Origin: Cavia porcellus
Lineage: Eukaryota; Chordata; Mammalia; Rodentia; Caviidae
Reading direction: 5' to 3'
Assembly: GCF_034190915.1 (NCBI RefSeq)
Contig: NW_026947507.1
Location: 17,742,501-17,806,500 of the forward strand
DNA length: 64,000 nucleotides
Shown here: piece by piece, positions 12,172-24,639 of the stretch
Position numbering within the stretch: position 1 is the first letter of the stretch
Layout of the letters: each line of letters starts with the position of its first letter
Program-made: the position numbers and the translations under genes
The notes under the pieces: model-generated
The model's input: the letters and a program-made list of their open reading frames with translations, nothing else
Told to the model about the DNA's origin: nothing
Databases searched by the model: none

Positions 12172-13110
12172 TTTTTTTTTTTTTTTTTTTTTTTTTATTT
12201 AAGAGGAAAAAGAGAAAAACACAAAACAAACCAAAGCGGTGTAAGGGTACACGTAATACAGAACTACAAACAAAACAAAACAAAACAAAACAAAAAAAAC
12301 ATAACAGTAAGAAATCACCTGTTAGTAGATTACATATTATCACCTTGAAAATAGTTCCTCAAATCACAGTATCAAAGAATACAAGGTGGACATTCAAACA
12401 GGGAGACTGCAAACAGCTGTGTTCAATGATCCAAAAACATTGATAAAGTCAGCTATTTAACACCCCTAAACACACTTGCTGTTATATCCGTTAGAGCTCT
12501 TTTTCTTTTTTTTTTCCTTCTCTTTTTTACAACAAAATTTACACATTTTGGATTTTATTACTTCTTAGTGCTTATTACTTTTTTTTTGGGGGGGGGAAGA
12601 ATACAGTCAAATATGGCAAAACAAAGCTGTCAGTCAATACCAAGGATAGACATAGCACATGGTGTAGAACAGAGTACAAGTTTATCAACGATGGTTATCA
12701 ACGTTGTCCCTTGTTTCCTTAAAAAGAATTGTCTATCTCATTAGATATTATAAAGTTGGACAAAACAGTAGAGAACAAGACCAATAAAACTTAGGCATTG
12801 TAAACATTACAGGACTTCCAAAGAAGACAATAGTCAAACCAGAGTGGGTATCTTAGTGAATCTTATTGTCTTCAAATGTCTTCAAACTTGATACTATCAT
12901 ATAGAATGGAACAGAGTCTAATCAGTCAAAACAAGATCATGGGAGTACTACAGTACTTCAAAACAAGTTAATAGGAAATCAAAAAGAGTTACTATTTATA
13001 TTTCCTAATTTTTTGAATTTTTTCTTTAATTAAGACAAACATAAGAAATGACTAAATAATTTTTTTAAAACAATAAGGGGGAGATTGAGATAAAACAGGG
13101 CATAACAATA
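12172..13110 (-). mobile_element. L1-3'UTR-like retroposon, copy 1
   Basis: T25 at 12172-12196 is the antisense of a poly(A) tail. It is preceded on the minus strand by CTTAAATAAAA, an AATAAA signal abutting the tail. The 12,320-12,560 part matches 27,775-28,020 in order (for example 'gggagactgcaaacagctgtgttcaatgatccaa' and 'acaacaaaatttacacattttgg'). An AAAAC-type tract (12,268-12,299) and a G9 run (12,589-12,597) lie inside. The 5' end is not certain. Variable 5' truncation with a common 3' end indicates LINE-mediated retroposition; an L1 3'UTR is the simplest reading. Confidence 0.55.
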
Positions 13111-15509
13111 TAACAATAGAGGTCACAGCATGACTGTTTCAACAACCTAGTACTTCACCACCATATAACCTGACTTAATAGTAGTTACCATAGTGTCTTT
13201 TTCCTTGAAATATTTGGATAAAACTTCATATACTCTAGCTTCAAATATTTTCATATCAAGAAGCCCAGAATAAAGCCTTTCTAATTGACTCTAGCCAGCA
13301 TACAACAGTGGGGAAAAGTTTGTATTGAAGATGAAGTTGCTTTTACTTACTGAGATTTTTAAAGATTGAATTACAAGACAGAAAGTGCATGCCTTCATGT
13401 TTATAAACTAGGCTCTAATGTTTGCTTCATATTCATACTTTGGAATAGATAAAGTCTTTAGGCATTTCCTTTTAGTAAAAATAAATTCCTTTTAAAAATA
13501 TGTACAATCTTAATGCTCCAACACAGGAAATATGCAAATATCTTAGAGATGTTTAGTGAAACTCAAGGATTGGTTTCAAAATATGGCCACAGCCAAAATA
13601 AGTCAGTTTTTTCAGTCATATGGAAAATTCATACCTTAGATATCAATATGATGTTGAGATGCAATTCTTAAACTGCTAAAACCGAGATTTATGCTAAAAA
13701 TACAATGAAAATAGCCTAATTTGGGATCAAGGCTGTGAATGGAAAACACAACTAAATATGGCTAGATGAAACATTATTGCAGCATGATCTCCTGAGCTAA
13801 TTAGAGCCGTATGAGCATTACAGGTGTCTGAAAATCTATTTTTATTTTGAGATTAAGCTAGTAGAGTAAAAATTTCTTTATTTCAATAGAAATAGCACTG
13901 ATTCATGTATTTATATACTAGTTGAACATGACATATTTTATACTACAATATTCACAAGATAAGTTCTCAGTTTTGGCTTTTTTGAAAGAATTTGTGGGTG
14001 CATGTATACATATATGTACACGGAGTAGTTTAATTGTGCCTGGCATCTATCATGGTTGTACCATAGAAGAGGAGCACAACTCTAGTTATACTAAATTTTA
14101 TTTGGGAATATATTTCATTTTATAGACATTTTAATTTTCAGATATGATGATAGTAATACATAAAGTAGAAATGCTTAGGAAGTTTGGAAATCATTATATA
14201 TTTGTACTAGCTAATTATTTGCCATTTTCAGGATAATTCAATGTATTACTAATAGAATCAAAAGATGTGGATAAAATATGATGAATACTAAAATCTAATT
14301 TTAAAATTCAGTAAAAGGCACATTGACATTAATTCCTTGTAAAACATTCCCTCTCACTTGGGAAACACTTACTCCGTATTTTGTTGTTGCTTTCTGAAGT
14401 GATTGTGAAAGCAGTATTTTTTAGTGTCTTTAGTGTGCTGTCATGGATCTTCAGAACCTTTATCTTCCAAGATCATTTTGACTTTGGAGAAGAGCCAGAA
14501 TTCACATGGTACCATTTTGTTGAATTAGGACACTCCCTAATATTTTCAGAAGCCTCTTTTTCGGTTGGAAGGCACCTGGCAGCTGCATTCATGGCATCTT
14601 TGATCACACCTGGAGAAGAAACTTTCAAAGAATTTCAAAATTAGTTCAGAAAGTTGTAAGAACAATAAGATGTTTTCAAAATGATAAGAAGTATTTTGAG
14701 AAGGAGTTAATATCAATCTCTATTTTGCTGTAATGAATTTTTGAAGTTGAAATGTTCACAATAGATTCCAATCAGACTTCATATGCTTTAATGTTTGTGT
14801 AACGGTTTTCTCATTTCTATTAGAGCTTCAGAGATTATGTGAAACTCGATCATCTGAAATATTTGTACTTAATGAAAGTGATCAAAAATGTGAAGCAATG
14901 AAGTCCAATTTTATTTGATAGTGGATCTCTATTTCTCTGAAAGCAAAATATCAAAATCTGCAACTGTAAACTAATTTTTTCTATAATGTGGGAAACAAAA
15001 CATGGGGTTTTATGCATAATAGGCCCACAGCCACAGCTGCTAGGCTAATTCTTTAGTTCAGAAGCAGTTAGGCATAAGATGACTTCAAGAAAAATGTGAA
15101 AGTGTGAGAGTCTTTCTGAGTGTTTTAAATTGCTGAAAAATTTGTATGTATTTCAGTATCAATAGTGAAAATTATTGATAATCTAAGATTAGTGAAACAC
15201 TTCATACTAGTGATAAATTCATTCTATTGAATCATACAAATGACCCACCCCAAAAGGGGTAACAAATCTTAAATGTATTAATAAATGTAAATAGTATTCA
15301 AATGCTAAACTACTCACTTCTTTCTGTTCATAAAATCATTGCATTCAATTCTTAAACTTCGTACTTTCTTCCTTTGTGGCCAAAGCCAAAAACATTTTAA
15401 AGATAAACTCGAATAATTCTTCCTTTTATTGTAAACAAAGAAAAGGATTTCTGCCCTCTCAGTGCAGTGCTAGAAGTGTTGATCAGGGCAGCTACACTCC
15501 ACAGATGAG
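13111..15509. other. AT-rich DNA, nothing firmly recognised
   Basis: No supported gene. An 87-codon frame at 14381-14644 has no known domain and is treated as chance. A perfect small hairpin ACCCC-AAAA-GGGGT lies near 15246-15259. Confidence 0.45.
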
Positions 15510-15600
15510 AAAATTGATGACCTACCTGAGGTAACCTCCGCAATTAAGAAATCTGCTGAGATCAATTAAAGGCTTGGTTATAAATGGAAGAGATTTACTC
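15510..15600 (+). mobile_element. possible MIR fragment
   Basis: 'cacagatgagaaaattgatgacctacctgaggtaac' loosely follows the MIR 'cagatgaggaaactgaggc' block. It is very diverged. Confidence 0.3.
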
Positions 15601-16811
15601 TCATCTCTATTTTTGCTCCCCAGAATTGAACTTCAGAGAGATTACTTTAGGTAGAAAGCAATGACCTGCAAAAATGTACTTGAAGCTAAAATTGCCTTGA
15701 CTGGCCATGATAATCTTCTCGGTAATAACCTCTTTGATTTAGCCCCCTACTGAGAATCATCCTGGCTCTCTACTTGAGCGTTTGCTAGAAAAATGATTCA
15801 ATAAATTAAAAATTAAACTAATATCACCACCGAAATGAAGTGTTTCAAAATGTAGGTAGGGCACATAGAAAAAAGGCTGACAGACTGATGTTTGAACTTT
15901 ATTCATGTACAATTAATACACTGATAATTCTACCTTGAGCTAATATTTCCTCAGACCTAAAGAATAAACCCTCCACTTTCTTTTCTCTTTATTTTAGAAA
16001 ACAAAATACACTACTGCTAATGTATTTTTTAATTCCCACCCTAATACAGGGAACTTGAATTCTTTTCCTCATAAAAATTTGTTCTGGTATTGTGTCTTCT
16101 AGAAAAGTAATTCAGGGATAGATTCTCCAGAACTAGCTACAATACTCCTATTTTATAATATATACTATCCATTATAAAATATATGTTCATTTTCTACAAT
16201 TTTGAAGTCTTTAGGGGCTATCTTTTCTATGTACACTTGCTAACTGACAGACTTTGTAAATATGATATTGAAAGATATACTCTTTCCCTATAGCTGAAAA
16301 AGGAAGATGTTTTCTAATAGTTTCAAAAACTGATTTCATTATTTGGAAAGGAAAAGATCTCACATCTTCAAAAAGTGCTCTGACGGTAATTTGCCCAATG
16401 TGTTATATTACTTTAATTATATCAAAATATAGTAGTGGTCCTTTATTCAGGGTTTGGCCAGCGTAGCTATCACTCAATCCAAAACTTTTTCTTGACTGAC
16501 TTAAAATCTGTTCTGCTATATGGATAGTAAATGGCAGACATTCTATCATTATTGAATTTTATTTTATGAAACAAAGATTAATAAATCTTTCTGTGGGACT
16601 GATCAATTGTTACCTCAATTTAGAATTGTCAGATCATTAAGTGTATACTAATTTTAAAATACTTTTATGTTAATTTTTTGTATGTACTCTATGTACATTT
16701 TACCTTCTTTTTCTAAAATGAAGATATTAGATAATTTATATTTTATTGAATGAATAAGTCTAAATAAAACTATATTTTAAAACAAAATTTTTTTCATCTT
16801 TAAGGCAGACT
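15601..16811. other. AT-rich DNA, nothing recognised
   Basis: No repeat or gene was recognised. Confidence 0.5.
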
Positions 16812-16925
16812 TGATAATGCTTATCTGTAACCCCAAGACTTGGTGGTATTTACCAAACTTGTACTTGTGAAGTTGAGGCAGGAGAATCACCATAAGATGA
16901 TGGCCAGGCTGAGCTATGATCTTAT
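16812..16925 (+). mobile_element. degenerate B1 SINE
   Basis: It keeps 'gcttatctgtaaccccaagact', 'gaagttgaggcaggagaatcac' and 'tggccaggctgagcta' in B1 order, with a small internal insertion. Confidence 0.6.
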
Positions 16926-17352
16926 TCATGTTTTTCTTCCTAGAGCAAGTCACATTCTTGAAATATAAGTTTATCATATGTACAATTAAAATCACCTATC
17001 TACCATGAGAGGTAAATAGGGTACAGTGCATTACGTACCCTGATAGCGAGCAACTTATCCTGAGGTATAAATTGAAATATTCTCCTATAACTTATGAGAA
17101 TTAATGGAGCATTTTCCTCAGTTACACTAACTTAAACAATTGATAAATAGGTTGGAACATTTAAAATGTGCATGATTACATATTAAGTGCTATAATACAT
17201 CCACTCTGTCTGTCTATCCATTATTCACTGAATTTAACAGTAAAAATACTGTCTCTGAAAATACTATTCAAAATCTATAATTTTCCCCTCACAGAGTAGA
17301 ATCTGTTTTTCATATGTTTTTGTACTTGTACTGTACATATGCAATGATTAAA

Positions 17353-17353
17353 G

Positions 17354-17390
<37 letters not shown>

Positions 17391-17402
17391 TATGTATATA
17401 TG
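17353..17402. repeat. (TA)n(CA)n microsatellite
   Basis: An alternating TA tract of about 28 bases runs into CACACACACA and a short imperfect TA tail. Confidence 0.9.
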
Positions 17403-18166
17403 TTTGTGTTCATGCATGAAAAATAAAGCAGGTAAACATGATAAAATTAGTAGCTGTATTTATTTAATACTTAGTTTCTCAGAAGTAATGGTTTTTTAAA
17501 TTGTGTTTGCTTGTGCTAATTTTATGTTAATTTCTTCTACTCTGTGTAGACACATATTTCTATAACATTTTCATTTATCAATGTCTTTAAGAATAATGGA
17601 TTGTTTTATAATAAAGACAGTATTGAAGCCCTGTATACAGACATAAAGACACATATCCCTTGTAAATCAACTGAAAAATTAAAAACTCTGAAGTGAACAA
17701 GTGTGCCTTTTAAATACACACTTTGGTGATACACCAAAATATATTATTATTTCAATACTAACAATGAAGTAAACCAAAAGTTTATTGTTTCTTTCACCAG
17801 AAAATTTTTATTTTTCAAATAGAATTTCACATGAAAGGCAAATTCCACAAAAATATCTGAAGAGAAAGATTCTGCCTGGATCTAAAGATCATAATATAAT
17901 TTACAGAAAATAGTAATTTGAAGGCACAAGTAAAACAAGGCAGGGTTTCTTATTCTGATTCCAATAATTGTCCTACTACTGAATTAGTTATTTTCACAAA
18001 CCGTATTTTATAATTTGCTTTGATATGTAGTTAAGGATTATGTTCTATTAATACTATGTATGACTGAAAAATTTTAGTTTTCTCTTTAGTGGGCACATAT
18101 TTATGTATAAACTTTTATAATAAAGCATAATAATCATAATTTTAGAGCATTTTAGACTTATTTGCT
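17403..18166. other. AT-rich DNA, nothing recognised
   Basis: No repeat or gene was recognised. Confidence 0.5.
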
Positions 18167-18238
18167 ACAGCTGGGGATTGAAACTAGGACCTCGTGCATG
18201 TTAAGAAGCCACTTGATTACTAAGCAAACCCTTAAGAT
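18167..18238 (-). mobile_element. decayed ID-type SINE (antisense)
   Basis: The plus strand reads 'cagctggggattgaaactaggacctcgtgcatgtta...cacttgattactaagc', the inverted order of an ID body ('gcatgcaaggtcctgggttcaatccccagc'). The A-box end is degraded. Confidence 0.55.
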
Positions 18239-19818
18239 GTTGGAAAATCTTAAACATAATACATTAAAATGTTCCCCCTAGAAATATATTCCATTTGTAT
18301 AATTACAGAAAATGTTACCTCTGTTAACCTATAGTTCACTTAAATTATTCACATAAGTAAGTGGAAGATGACCAGTGTTATAAAGCTCTATTTTCTTTGA
18401 ATTTGTTACCATGCAAAAACAGAATAATGAGTGATAGTATATACTACTGTATTGCATTCCATCATGCTCCTAATATTGTAAAACTCTAACCTTCAGTGTA
18501 TTGGAATATGCCCTGAGCTTATTTATATCAGTCCATTCACTCTCTGTCCCAGGATATCAGTTGCTTGGTGAAAAATTGGAGAGACTTTTAAAAATATGCA
18601 TTCATGCATGAACATTTGCACAAAAGGTATCGAAAAATTGCACAAAAGTATGCGCATAGGATTAGAGAAGTGTTTGCAATATGCAGAAGATGGCACGATG
18701 AATTTTTTCCTACTTCTAATTTCCAAAAATCTCCCTCTGCTTGTCCTCTGCCCATCCATTGCCTCGCTATCTTTAATATCCAAGACAAGAGATGAAACTA
18801 ACGAGATCTGCCATTATCAGACAATTTGGTTTTGCTAGTGGGGACATCATTCTCTTAAAAGACAAAAGTGCATGCTATACACTTTTCTTTTCCTCTAATA
18901 TTCAACTTTTGCATAATATGACCTAGTATCTGCTTTCTTAGATCAGGTTCAAACTGTGTATCTGTCTCTCTTTTCTTAATCTTACTTGAAATTTTTTATT
19001 ACTGTGCTAGATTCGTGAATAAAACAAAAGATCACATGATGCTAACATTTATGTATGATGAAAAAAGGAAGCCCCATTTATATATTGAATCTTAAATTGA
19101 TTTTCCTTCTTAAAATTATTGTATCTTTTTCAATTGTCTTACTTAGTAATGTATTATTTATTTCCTATTTGTAGAATTATGCAAGGATGACAATATCGGT
19201 CAGGTATTTTCAACTCAAAAATCAAGACATCTTCTCAAGAGTCACTGAAATAATGACTCTCACAATCTAGTGAATATTAATACAAATATGAAATATGGTA
19301 AGATTGGGAAAAACCAACAATTTGTAAATTACTTGGATGTTGGAATGTCTAAATCATTAGATTTAAGTTATGAGATATTTAGAAAGATAAGATCTTACAG
19401 GCATGATGATCATAAAATGGTGCATTACTTTTATTCAATATTCTCAGTGCTGGTTTTGACACTGCATGGTGTAGCCTATGACAAGGAGACTGAAAGGAAA
19501 CAGATATCAAATCTACTACAATTGATAGAATCATTGTATGACTAAGGCATATTTAAATGAGGAATGAAATACTTTAGCCTAATAGCTGAATTTGGAATAA
19601 AATGAAAAAGATATCACATTCCCAAGTGTTTGGTGAACTTCTGTTTAATAAAATATAAAAATAAAAACACATTCTCTGAACTTGAGCAGAGAGCTTAGAA
19701 AAAAGCAACTGCTCCTGCTCCTCCTAAAAGGGATGTGACAGACTGAATGACTTTCATTTCAAGAGTCTACAGAGATAGGGCAGTTCTTAGGGAGAACTAC
19801 CTTTCAGTCAAGTATTCC
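18239..19818. other. AT-rich DNA, nothing recognised
   Basis: Overlapping open frames at 18523-18838 on both strands and a 91-codon frame at 19270-19545 have no recognisable domain and are treated as chance. Confidence 0.45.
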
Positions 19819-19946
19819 GATTTGGCTTTTTTTTTTTTTTTTTGGTCTTTTTCCTTTTTATCGGTACCGGAACTCATGACTGCCTGCTTGCAAGGAAGGC
19901 ACTTATGCCACTGAGCTAAATCCCCAGCCCCCCTGATTTGGCTTTT
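19819..19946 (-). mobile_element. ID-type SINE (antisense) with TSD
   Basis: The T-rich start (19831-19843) is the inverted tail. The body on the minus strand reads GGGGCTGGGGATTTAGCTCA at its start (RNA polymerase III A-box region) and carries GAGTTCCGGTACCG near its 3' part (B-box region). It is flanked by a perfect 12-bp direct repeat GATTTGGCTTTT at 19819-19830 and 19935-19946, which marks the insertion site. Confidence 0.9.
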
Positions 19947-20856
19947 AAAAAGGGTTCAATTGTACAAGGTAATGTGATTTTTATGGATAAGTGCTTCTGA
20001 AAGCTTTAGGTGCGAGGGTTGGATGGCAACTCAACAGTGAAAATAATAGATAATTAAGAGGGAAAAATGGCCTTGATGGTTTCATTTTCTGTGGACTTAG
20101 CTAAAAACAAAACAAACTTGTATATGTATACATATATGCACATATACATACATATATTCTTTATTGATAACCTATAATTTTTAGTAATACAGTTCAAATC
20201 ACGACATTTTATAAACGTTGAATATGGCTGGCAAATCCTGAATCTATTATCACATTAATTTCTTTCCATTATTTTAGAAAATTAAGGTATATGTATTTAC
20301 ATATGATTTTGATCTAGTTCTATTAAGATTCATCATCATTACCCGATAAGGCTCAATCTTAGTATTTATAAGTCCTTTTTTATCCTGAGATGGTCATTTA
20401 ATGAGAGAATTAAAACTCATTAGAGAATCAGGGTAAGCATTCATAATCTTTTTTGCTTATCTTAGTCTTTAATTATATCCTACATAGGTTTGCCCTAATC
20501 TTTCTTTTTCACTAATAAGTCTTGTGGAAAATGAAAAAGAAAGTAAATTTTGATTGCTCATGTATCTGCATAGTTATCATTATATACTAAGCAGATTTAT
20601 ATAATATATATTTTAAATTATTTATGTTTATATATTTAAAATTTTCTGACTTCTTTCAGCATATTTGCTTCTTCCACATTATTTTTTAGGTATGCACATT
20701 GTGTTATGTTAATCTTTTATGGTCAGTTGTCACTTTCACAGTTTCAGTGTTTTTCCATTGCTTAAAATTGGAGCTGATCAAAGTTTCCTGTATTCCGTAT
20801 CACCCCTCATTAATAACCTACTTTCTCATAAAAATGGCTGCAAATAGAGTATAAGA
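19947..20856. other. AT-rich DNA, nothing recognised
   Basis: No repeat or gene was recognised. Confidence 0.5.
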
Positions 20857-21006
20857 ATTATTGCATAGTATTAGCCGGGCGTGGTGGCTCACGCCTGTAA
20901 TTCCAGCACTCGGTAAACTGAGACAGGAGGATTGTTGTGAGTTCGAGACCAGCCTGGGCTACAGTGAGCTCAAAGCCAGCCTGAACTGCATAGCGAGACC
21001 CCATCT

Positions 21007-21059
<53 letters not shown>

Positions 21060-21073
21060 ATTGCATAATATTA
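20857..21073 (+). mobile_element. young B1 SINE with long poly(A) and TSD
   Basis: The body at 20874-21007 begins GCCGGGCGTGGTGGCTCACG (7SL-derived promoter) and has the internal duplication of B1 ('gagttcgagaccagcctgggctac' then 'gagctcaaagccagcctgaactgc'). It ends in CCATCTC and about 49 A. The flanking direct repeats at 20857-20873 and 21057-21073 are 17 bp with one mismatch (ATTATTGCATAGTATTA / ATTATTGCATAATATTA). The low divergence and long tail suggest recent insertion. Confidence 0.95.
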
Positions 21074-22039
21074 AGAAAATAAATATATGTCCCCTGGAAA
21101 ATGTGTTAAAAGATGTATTGATAGATACGATTTTTTCTAAAAGGATCCATTTTAGTATGGATGATTTAAGAATAAAAGTGCTAGTCAGATAAGTCTAAAA
21201 TTGAACCTTGGGTTTTTTTTATTTCCTACCTGTTAACTGAGGAAATTTGCACAAACTTGCACAAGTATTGCTGTTAATAAAATGAGGATAATGGTATATG
21301 TCTCCTTGGGTTGCTGGATTATTTTATTTTTTGAGTTTTAAAATAATCTTTACTTTTTAAAAGTTAATATATGCATTACAGAAAACAAAAACAGAAGAAG
21401 CAAAGAATAAAGTCATTGGCAGTCATAAATGCTTAGCCGGACGTGTCTTCTAGGTCCCGCTGTGTGCATATATGACATGCCATGTCTGTACAGTGTGTGT
21501 CATGCTTTTCCACACATCATGAGTATTCGCCAACTCAGAATCTCAAGACTGCAAGAGTATTTTTGATAACCAAGAGCACATTACATCAACTCAATCTGTT
21601 AGAAAAAAAAATTGTGCTCGTGCCTTTCTTGGGAACAAAAGGTTCACTAAAGGTAAAACATGGCAACAGGTCTCTAGCGAGAAGTATTGGCAAAGTTATA
21701 ATTACAACACTGCACTTCTTTAATGCTCAATTTAAAATGAGACCCAAAGTAAGAGTACACCAAGCCATGTATCTCAGAGCTATCAAATCTCTACAATCAA
21801 GATGTTAGCAAGAAATCATGTTCTCACTGAATTAATAATGCATTTCTACAGCGTAACTAAAGAAACTTTGATTCCTCTCACCAAAATGTAAATTTGACCA
21901 TATGCACACACCTCTCCTTGTAGGCTTATTTCTATCCCTCTGCTGCCAGCCTAATGGCAAGTCCTGGAACACACTCCCCAGAGTGTTGTAACAATTCCAA
22001 GTTCAAGATGCATCTTTTCTATCGATTATAACAAAAAGA
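21074..22039. other. AT-rich DNA, nothing firmly recognised
   Basis: A 108-codon frame at 21482-21808 has no recognisable domain, no Kozak support and no conserved context. It is treated as chance. Confidence 0.45.
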
Positions 22040-22140
22040 GGGCTGGGAACGTAGCTCAGCCTGGCAAGCGCAAAGTTGAGTTAGAGTCTGGGTATCAAAA
22101 ACAACAACCCTCCACCCTCCTAAACAACAACAACAAAAAA
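22040..22140 (+). mobile_element. ID-type SINE
   Basis: The segment reads GGGCTGGGAACGTAGCTCAG, then 'cctggcaagcgcaaagttgagttagagtctgggtatc', then an AAC-rich tail. It is a diverged tRNA-derived SINE with the A-box end well kept. Confidence 0.75.
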
Positions 22141-22829
22141 AGATACTTAAAGAACAAAGAAACTTAAATGTTATCTAACTTACTACCTCTACTCTTTATC
22201 ATTGTCACTTTAGGATATCTATAATGGTTAGATGGTGTGCAATAGAGTATGAACTTTGCGCAAGAAGCCAAAGTACTTTACCAAAAATGCACATAGAGGC
22301 CTATAGTATAATCTAAAACCATCTTCCAGATATGGAGATTCTAAAAAAGAGCCGTAAACACCCTCACTTGCTAAAATTCATATGAAATACTGCCTTTTGG
22401 GAATGGAATGTTTAAACCACCTCTTTAGCAATGTGATACTGCCTGTATTTGTTCAGTGGTTTGGACGAAGTGGGAGGGAAGCAATTGCAACAGGCATTAT
22501 GTTAGTGCGCTAGTTCTTGGACATTTTGAGACATCTTTGTTTCTGTGTTTTGTGTTTTTTTGTTGTGTGTATAGTGTAATATGGCCAAATCCAAATTTTG
22601 CAACATCTCGTTCCTAAATTTAGGAGTTTGCTAGTACAGTTAGCACAGTTTGTACACTAAAAGCTTGTCCTCTGTAAATGAATCTTAGATTCAGCCGTCT
22701 CTAACATTACATATGCCTATAATACTTGTCCACTGGGTTGAAGCAGAAAGAAGCAACTGGGGCCAAAATGGTCATACTTAGAAAGTGCCTCAAATTAGAA
22801 CCACTGCTATGTGTGCGATTTTGTCAGCG
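22141..22829. other. AT-rich DNA, nothing recognised
   Basis: No repeat or gene was recognised in this flank of the CpG-rich patch. Confidence 0.5.
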
Positions 22830-23250
22830 TTGTCAGGCCTGCCTTCTCGAGCCCTTGATGAAACAGCCCTCTACAGCGGCCTGGAGGTCGCCACTCTTCT
22901 TACCGTACCCAGCTGCAAGCCACAGAAAAGCGCCAGGTCCTGGAGGGCTGGCGGGGTCTTCACCTAGGGTTGCGGGGTTGGGCCAGGAGACCCTGAAACC
23001 CGAGCAGCCATCAGGTCACCGAAGTGGGGTGAGAGAGCCCTTTCCTTGCTTCAAACCCTCGGTGCAGTCAGGGAGCAGTCACCTTGTGGGCTCCGAAGGC
23101 CTACAGGGCAGAAGCACGGCCCATGCTGGGGCCTCCCAGGTCACCCACCGAAGCCATCAGCAGATAGGCCTGGTGGACCCTGGGAAGCAGGCCATGCTCC
23201 GTTTCTCGATGCACTCTCCGCCAGAACTCTGCTGGACGATTTTATAAAAT
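22830..23250. other. CpG-rich GC island of unknown origin
   Basis: The sequence is visibly GC-rich and carries about 17 CpG dinucleotides in some 420 bp, inside otherwise CpG-poor AT-rich DNA. An uninterrupted plus-strand frame runs through it and stops at 23245-23247, but it lacks an upstream ATG in good context. The product is Ser/Pro/Gly-rich with no domain I know. An AATAAA lies at 23287-23292. It could be a retrocopy fragment, an exon or an unmethylated regulatory island; I cannot decide. Confidence 0.5.
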
Positions 23251-24109
23251 GACAGTGAACAAATAACTAACACACCGAATGCACTGAATAAATCATTATT
23301 ATTAGTGTCATTATTATTTAAATGTATATAATGTTTCTTCATCTAGTTATAAATTATTTTTATTCAAGAATTTCTGTTTTAAAAATTATCACTTAGTAAT
23401 AATCACAAATCTTAGAACTTGTTTTCTTTTTCACAGCAACACATCAAACATTGTTCAGTAATTATTTTTATGTGTTTACCAAATTCTTAGCTTCTTTGTT
23501 GCCCATTTTGTTTGTTGCACACTTTAGCTGTTTGCTGGTACTCAGTGTTCTTATTTTTCTCATCACTCCAGCTTTTTTCCTACCAACACTGTATTTTTTA
23601 CAACTTTCACAAACTCCATGTGTAATTCTATCATGTATTTTTGAAATAGACTAATGGTTTTGAAAAGTTATGACTGGAAGCCCTAATGCATGCCTGAGGG
23701 GTCTGTAACTGAATTATATATAGTAAGTGGTCAGGACTACATAGGCTGTCCAGAGGAAGGCCAGGGCTTCTCACAGACCGCTTTGTGACAACTGATTATA
23801 CAATTGATGGAGAAAGATCACTTTGAGCCTCATACCTGGACTGTACTTTTCATATCATGAATCTATTTTGTAATGTTTATGTCACACTATGTTATTCATT
23901 CTAAGAATTCAGATTTCCTACCGGTAAGGATTATTTTTAAATTTTGTAAACAACATACAATGCTAACTTCACAATGATTTGGAAAATTCAGGTAATTATT
24001 TCTTATCCCATTCTATAGCAATGAAGATTTCTGAAGATCTAATAGCCTAAATACAAAACCCCACTATCACAAATAGAGTAACAAGACGAAATACAAACAA
24101 AAGATATGA
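23251..24109. other. AT-rich DNA, nothing firmly recognised
   Basis: No repeat or gene was recognised, apart from the AATAAA noted just downstream of the GC island. Confidence 0.45.
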
Positions 24110-24480
24110 AGACGGAATCACTTTTGAATAAGTGGCCCTACTCTTACGAACACTATCTTTAACCCAACAATAGAATACACATTCTTCTCAGCAGTTCAAT
24201 GAACTTTGTTCAAAATAGACCACACACTCAGTGACGATGCCTAGTAGGGTAATTGGAAAAGTCAATCCAAAGGCAAAACTAGGGAAAAAAATAAAGAAAA
24301 AACCGTGAAAGAAAAAAGAAACCTATAAAGAGAAACTAAGAAAATTGTAAAGAAAAAACTACAAAAGAAAAACTATACAATAAAAAAGTTATAAAAACTA
24401 TCAATGAAAAACTACAAAAATGAGAACAGAAATTAAGAAAACAGACTAAAAAAGAATAAAATAATGAATGAATGAGTTTT
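24110..24480 (+). mobile_element. L1 ORF2 fragment (endonuclease to later ORF2), decayed
   Basis: 'caacaatagaatacacattcttctcagcagttcaatgaac...aaaatagaccacacactcagtgacgatgcc' follows the L1 ORF2 endonuclease region (AEYTFFS...KIDHI-type codons). The A-rich part after 24,300, with 'gaaaaactacaaaaatgag', resembles later ORF2. Stops and indels are everywhere. Confidence 0.55.
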
Positions 24481-24592
24481 TTGAATCAATAAGCTAAATA
24501 GAAAAAAATTCTTAACCATTCTTACTGAAAACAGGAAAGAAAAGCCTCCAGTTGGGGCTACTTTGAGATTACTTTTGTTTCCTGAAAATTAC

Positions 24593-24608
24593 ACATATAT
24601 ATATATGT
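24593..24608. repeat. short (CA/TA)n tract
   Basis: A small alternating ACACATATATATATAT tract. Confidence 0.7.
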
Positions 24609-24639
24609 AATTATTACAATACCATTTGGATTTAATTTT

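Noticed and set aside
22726..23247. 173-codon open frame as a protein-coding gene
   Set aside because: The frame begins at a TTG codon, has no domain I recognise and owes its length to GC-rich sequence with few stop codons. It is kept only as part of the CpG-rich patch.
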